In this document: piece by piece, positions 15,410 through 16,323 of the stretch
How the letters are laid out: every line of letters begins with the position of its first letter
How positions within the stretch are numbered: the stretch's first letter is position 1
NCBI GenBank assembly: GCA_021205585.1
Contig: JAJPXI010000244.1
Coordinates: 1-16,323, forward strand
Direction of reading: 5' to 3'
Length of the DNA stretch: 16,323 nt
DNA from: Oscillospiraceae bacterium
Lineage (GTDB): Bacteria; Bacillota; Clostridia; Oscillospirales; Oscillospiraceae
Notes under the pieces: generated by a model
The model's database searches: none
Seen by the model: only the letters and a program-made list of their open reading frames with translations
What the model was told of the DNA's origin: nothing
Translations under genes and position numbers: made by a program

Positions 15410-16105
15410 GTGTTAAAAATTGAGAATATCAATACCTATTATGGGGACACCCATGTGCTCTACGATTTATCCCTGGAGATTCCCGAAGGCAAGATTATCA
15501 CCATGCTGGGCCGGAACGGCATGGGCAAGACCACCATTATGCGCTCCATCGTCGGCGTCACGCCCCCCCGCGACGGTACCATCACCTTCCGGGGCGAGAA
15601 AATCAACGGCATGGAGGCCTACAAGATCGCCCGCAAGGGCATCGGTTACGTCCCCCAGGGCCGGGGCATCTTCGCCTCCCTTTCGGTGAAGGAGAACCTG
15701 ACCGTGGGCGCACGGGGGCAGGATAAGCCGGACGCATGGACGCTGGAGAAAGTGTACGAGTTCTTCCCCATCCTGGAGAAACGGGCCAATTCTTACGGCA
15801 ACCTGCTCTCCGGCGGCGAACAGCAGATGCTGGCCGTGGGCCGGGCGCTGATGACCAACCCGGATCTGCTCATCATGGATGAGCCCTCCGAGGGCCTGGC
15901 CCCCTTGGTCATCAAGCAGATTGGCGACGTGATTACCCGCCTGAAGGGCAAGCTGACCGTGTTCCTGGCCGAGCAGAACTTCAACATGGCCCTGTCCGTG
16001 GCCGACGACGTGTACATCGTCAGCAAGGGCCAGGTGGTGCATCACTGCCTGCCCGAAGACCTGCGCCACGACGAGGAGACCAAGGCCAAGTGGCTGGGCG
16101 TGTAA
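15410..16105 (+). CDS. livF: LivF-type ABC transporter ATPase
   Basis: The 231-aa ATPase has Walker A GRNGMGKTT (34-42), Q-loop YVPQGRGIFASL, signature LSGGEQ (133-138) and Walker B D157-E158. At the H-loop position it has Q189 in AEQN instead of histidine, a substitution characteristic of LivF proteins. LivG keeps its histidine, so the dimer would have one altered switch. GTG 15410 is chosen as start: GAGGG lies 7 nt upstream and homologues begin with LKIENI. An upstream TTG (15389) would add seven residues with no conserved content. It is the last gene of the operon, 24 bp after LivG. Confidence 0.95.
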   Translation: MLKIENINTYYGDTHVLYDLSLEIPEGKIITMLGRNGMGKTTIMRSIVGVTPPRDGTITFRGEKINGMEAYKIARKGIGYVPQGRGIFASLSVKENLTVGARGQDKPDAWTLEKVYEFFPILEKRANSYGNLLSGGEQQMLAVGRALMTNPDLLIMDEPSEGLAPLVIKQIGDVITRLKGKLTVFLAEQNFNMALSVADDVYIVSKGQVVHHCLPEDLRHDEETKAKWLGV

Positions 16106-16138
16106 CCCAGCCCCCGATTTAATCCGCATATTATGCGC

Positions 16139-16180
16139 CGCCGCGCTCTCCGGCATTTGCCGGAGAGCGCGGCGTTTTTT
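16139..16180 (+). terminator. rho-independent terminator of the ABC transporter operon
   Basis: A perfect 16-bp stem CGCCGCGCTCTCCGGC / GCCGGAGAGCGCGGCG (16139-16154 with 16159-16174) with an ATTT loop is followed by six T (16175-16180). It is 33 bases after the LivF stop and ends the transcription unit. Confidence 0.96.
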
Positions 16181-16200
16181 CTCAGTAGCGCCGGGGAAAA

Positions 16201-16281
16201 AGCTTCGTAAGGAAGCTGTCTCCCGCACAGCAGTGCCCAGATATGGCTGCGCTTTTATCCCTTCATAATTTCTAAGGAAGC
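16201..16281. repeat. short repeats in the non-coding right edge
   Basis: AGCTTC / GAAGCT (16201-16206 with 16212-16217) forms a small hairpin. TAAGGAAGC occurs twice in direct orientation (16208-16216 and 16273-16281), 65 bp apart. No gene or convincing promoter was found between 16181 and the window end. Confidence 0.35.
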
Positions 16282-16308
16282 ACTGATTAAATGCGCCTGC
16301 GGCGGCTG

Positions 16309-16323
16309 GCGGAACTTTTCCGC
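16309..16323. repeat. hairpin at the right edge
   Basis: GCGGAA-CTT-TTCCGC is a perfect 6-bp inverted repeat that ends exactly with the window. The structure may continue outside. It could belong to a terminator of a converging gene or a dispersed repeat; neither can be told from here. Confidence 0.3.

Noticed and set aside
15410..16105. LivF read as inactive because the H-loop histidine is Gln
   Set aside because: The EQN form is the family norm for LivF, and all other ATPase motifs are intact.
1..16323. CRISPR arrays, tRNA or rRNA genes, transposases, defence or toxin systems
   Set aside because: No regularly spaced repeats, no cloverleaf or rRNA-like segments, and no matching protein families were seen on either strand.

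Overview
This looks like chromosomal DNA from a GC-rich anaerobic Firmicute. The operon contents and order, the strong AAGGAGG-type ribosome binding sites, the use of TTG and GTG starts, and the lipoprotein-type binding proteins all fit a Clostridia lineage, probably Oscillospiraceae-like. The family is an inference; nothing here fixes the genus. All recognisable genes are on the + strand and form two transcription units.

Region 1 (1-9016): after about 336 bases of hairpin-rich leader comes a complete nine-gene V/A-type ATPase operon in the order G(H)-I-K-E-C-F-A-B-D, ending at a strong intrinsic terminator (8972-9016). The genes are tightly packed, with overlaps at G/I, C/F and A/B. The K proteolipid keeps the residues that bind Na+ in the Enterococcus hirae enzyme (T61, Q62, Y65, Q113, E142 here), so the rotor probably couples to Na+. 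It could act as an ATP-driven Na+ pump or as a synthase.

Region 2 (9017-9475): a second, bidirectional-looking terminator is followed by an A+T-rich stretch and a near-consensus extended -10 promoter (TTGTCA, 17 bp, TGG-TATAAT). A 9-bp perfect inverted repeat has one arm inside the promoter spacer. The leader of about 210 nt folds into nested stems and then a GC hairpin with a T7 run just before the first transporter gene. This is the most interesting part of the window, because it resembles an operator plus an attenuator or riboswitch arrangement that I cannot assign to a known class.

Region 3 (9476-16180): a branched-chain amino-acid (Liv/HAAT) type ABC importer. It has two tandem paralogous lipoprotein binding proteins with long acidic/Ser linkers, one fused LivH-LivM permease of 670 aa, and the ATPases LivG and LivF. 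It ends at a textbook terminator (16139-16180). Strong hairpins lie between the two binding proteins and between the second one and the permease, which suggests graded expression with the binding proteins made in excess.

Region 4 (16181-16323): about 140 bases of non-coding sequence with a 9-bp direct repeat and a hairpin at the very edge, possibly the start of a dispersed repeat. I see no RNA genes, CRISPR arrays, transposases or defence genes. The window is mainly housekeeping bioenergetics and transport; its novelty, if any, is in the untranslated control regions and the organisation of the transporter.
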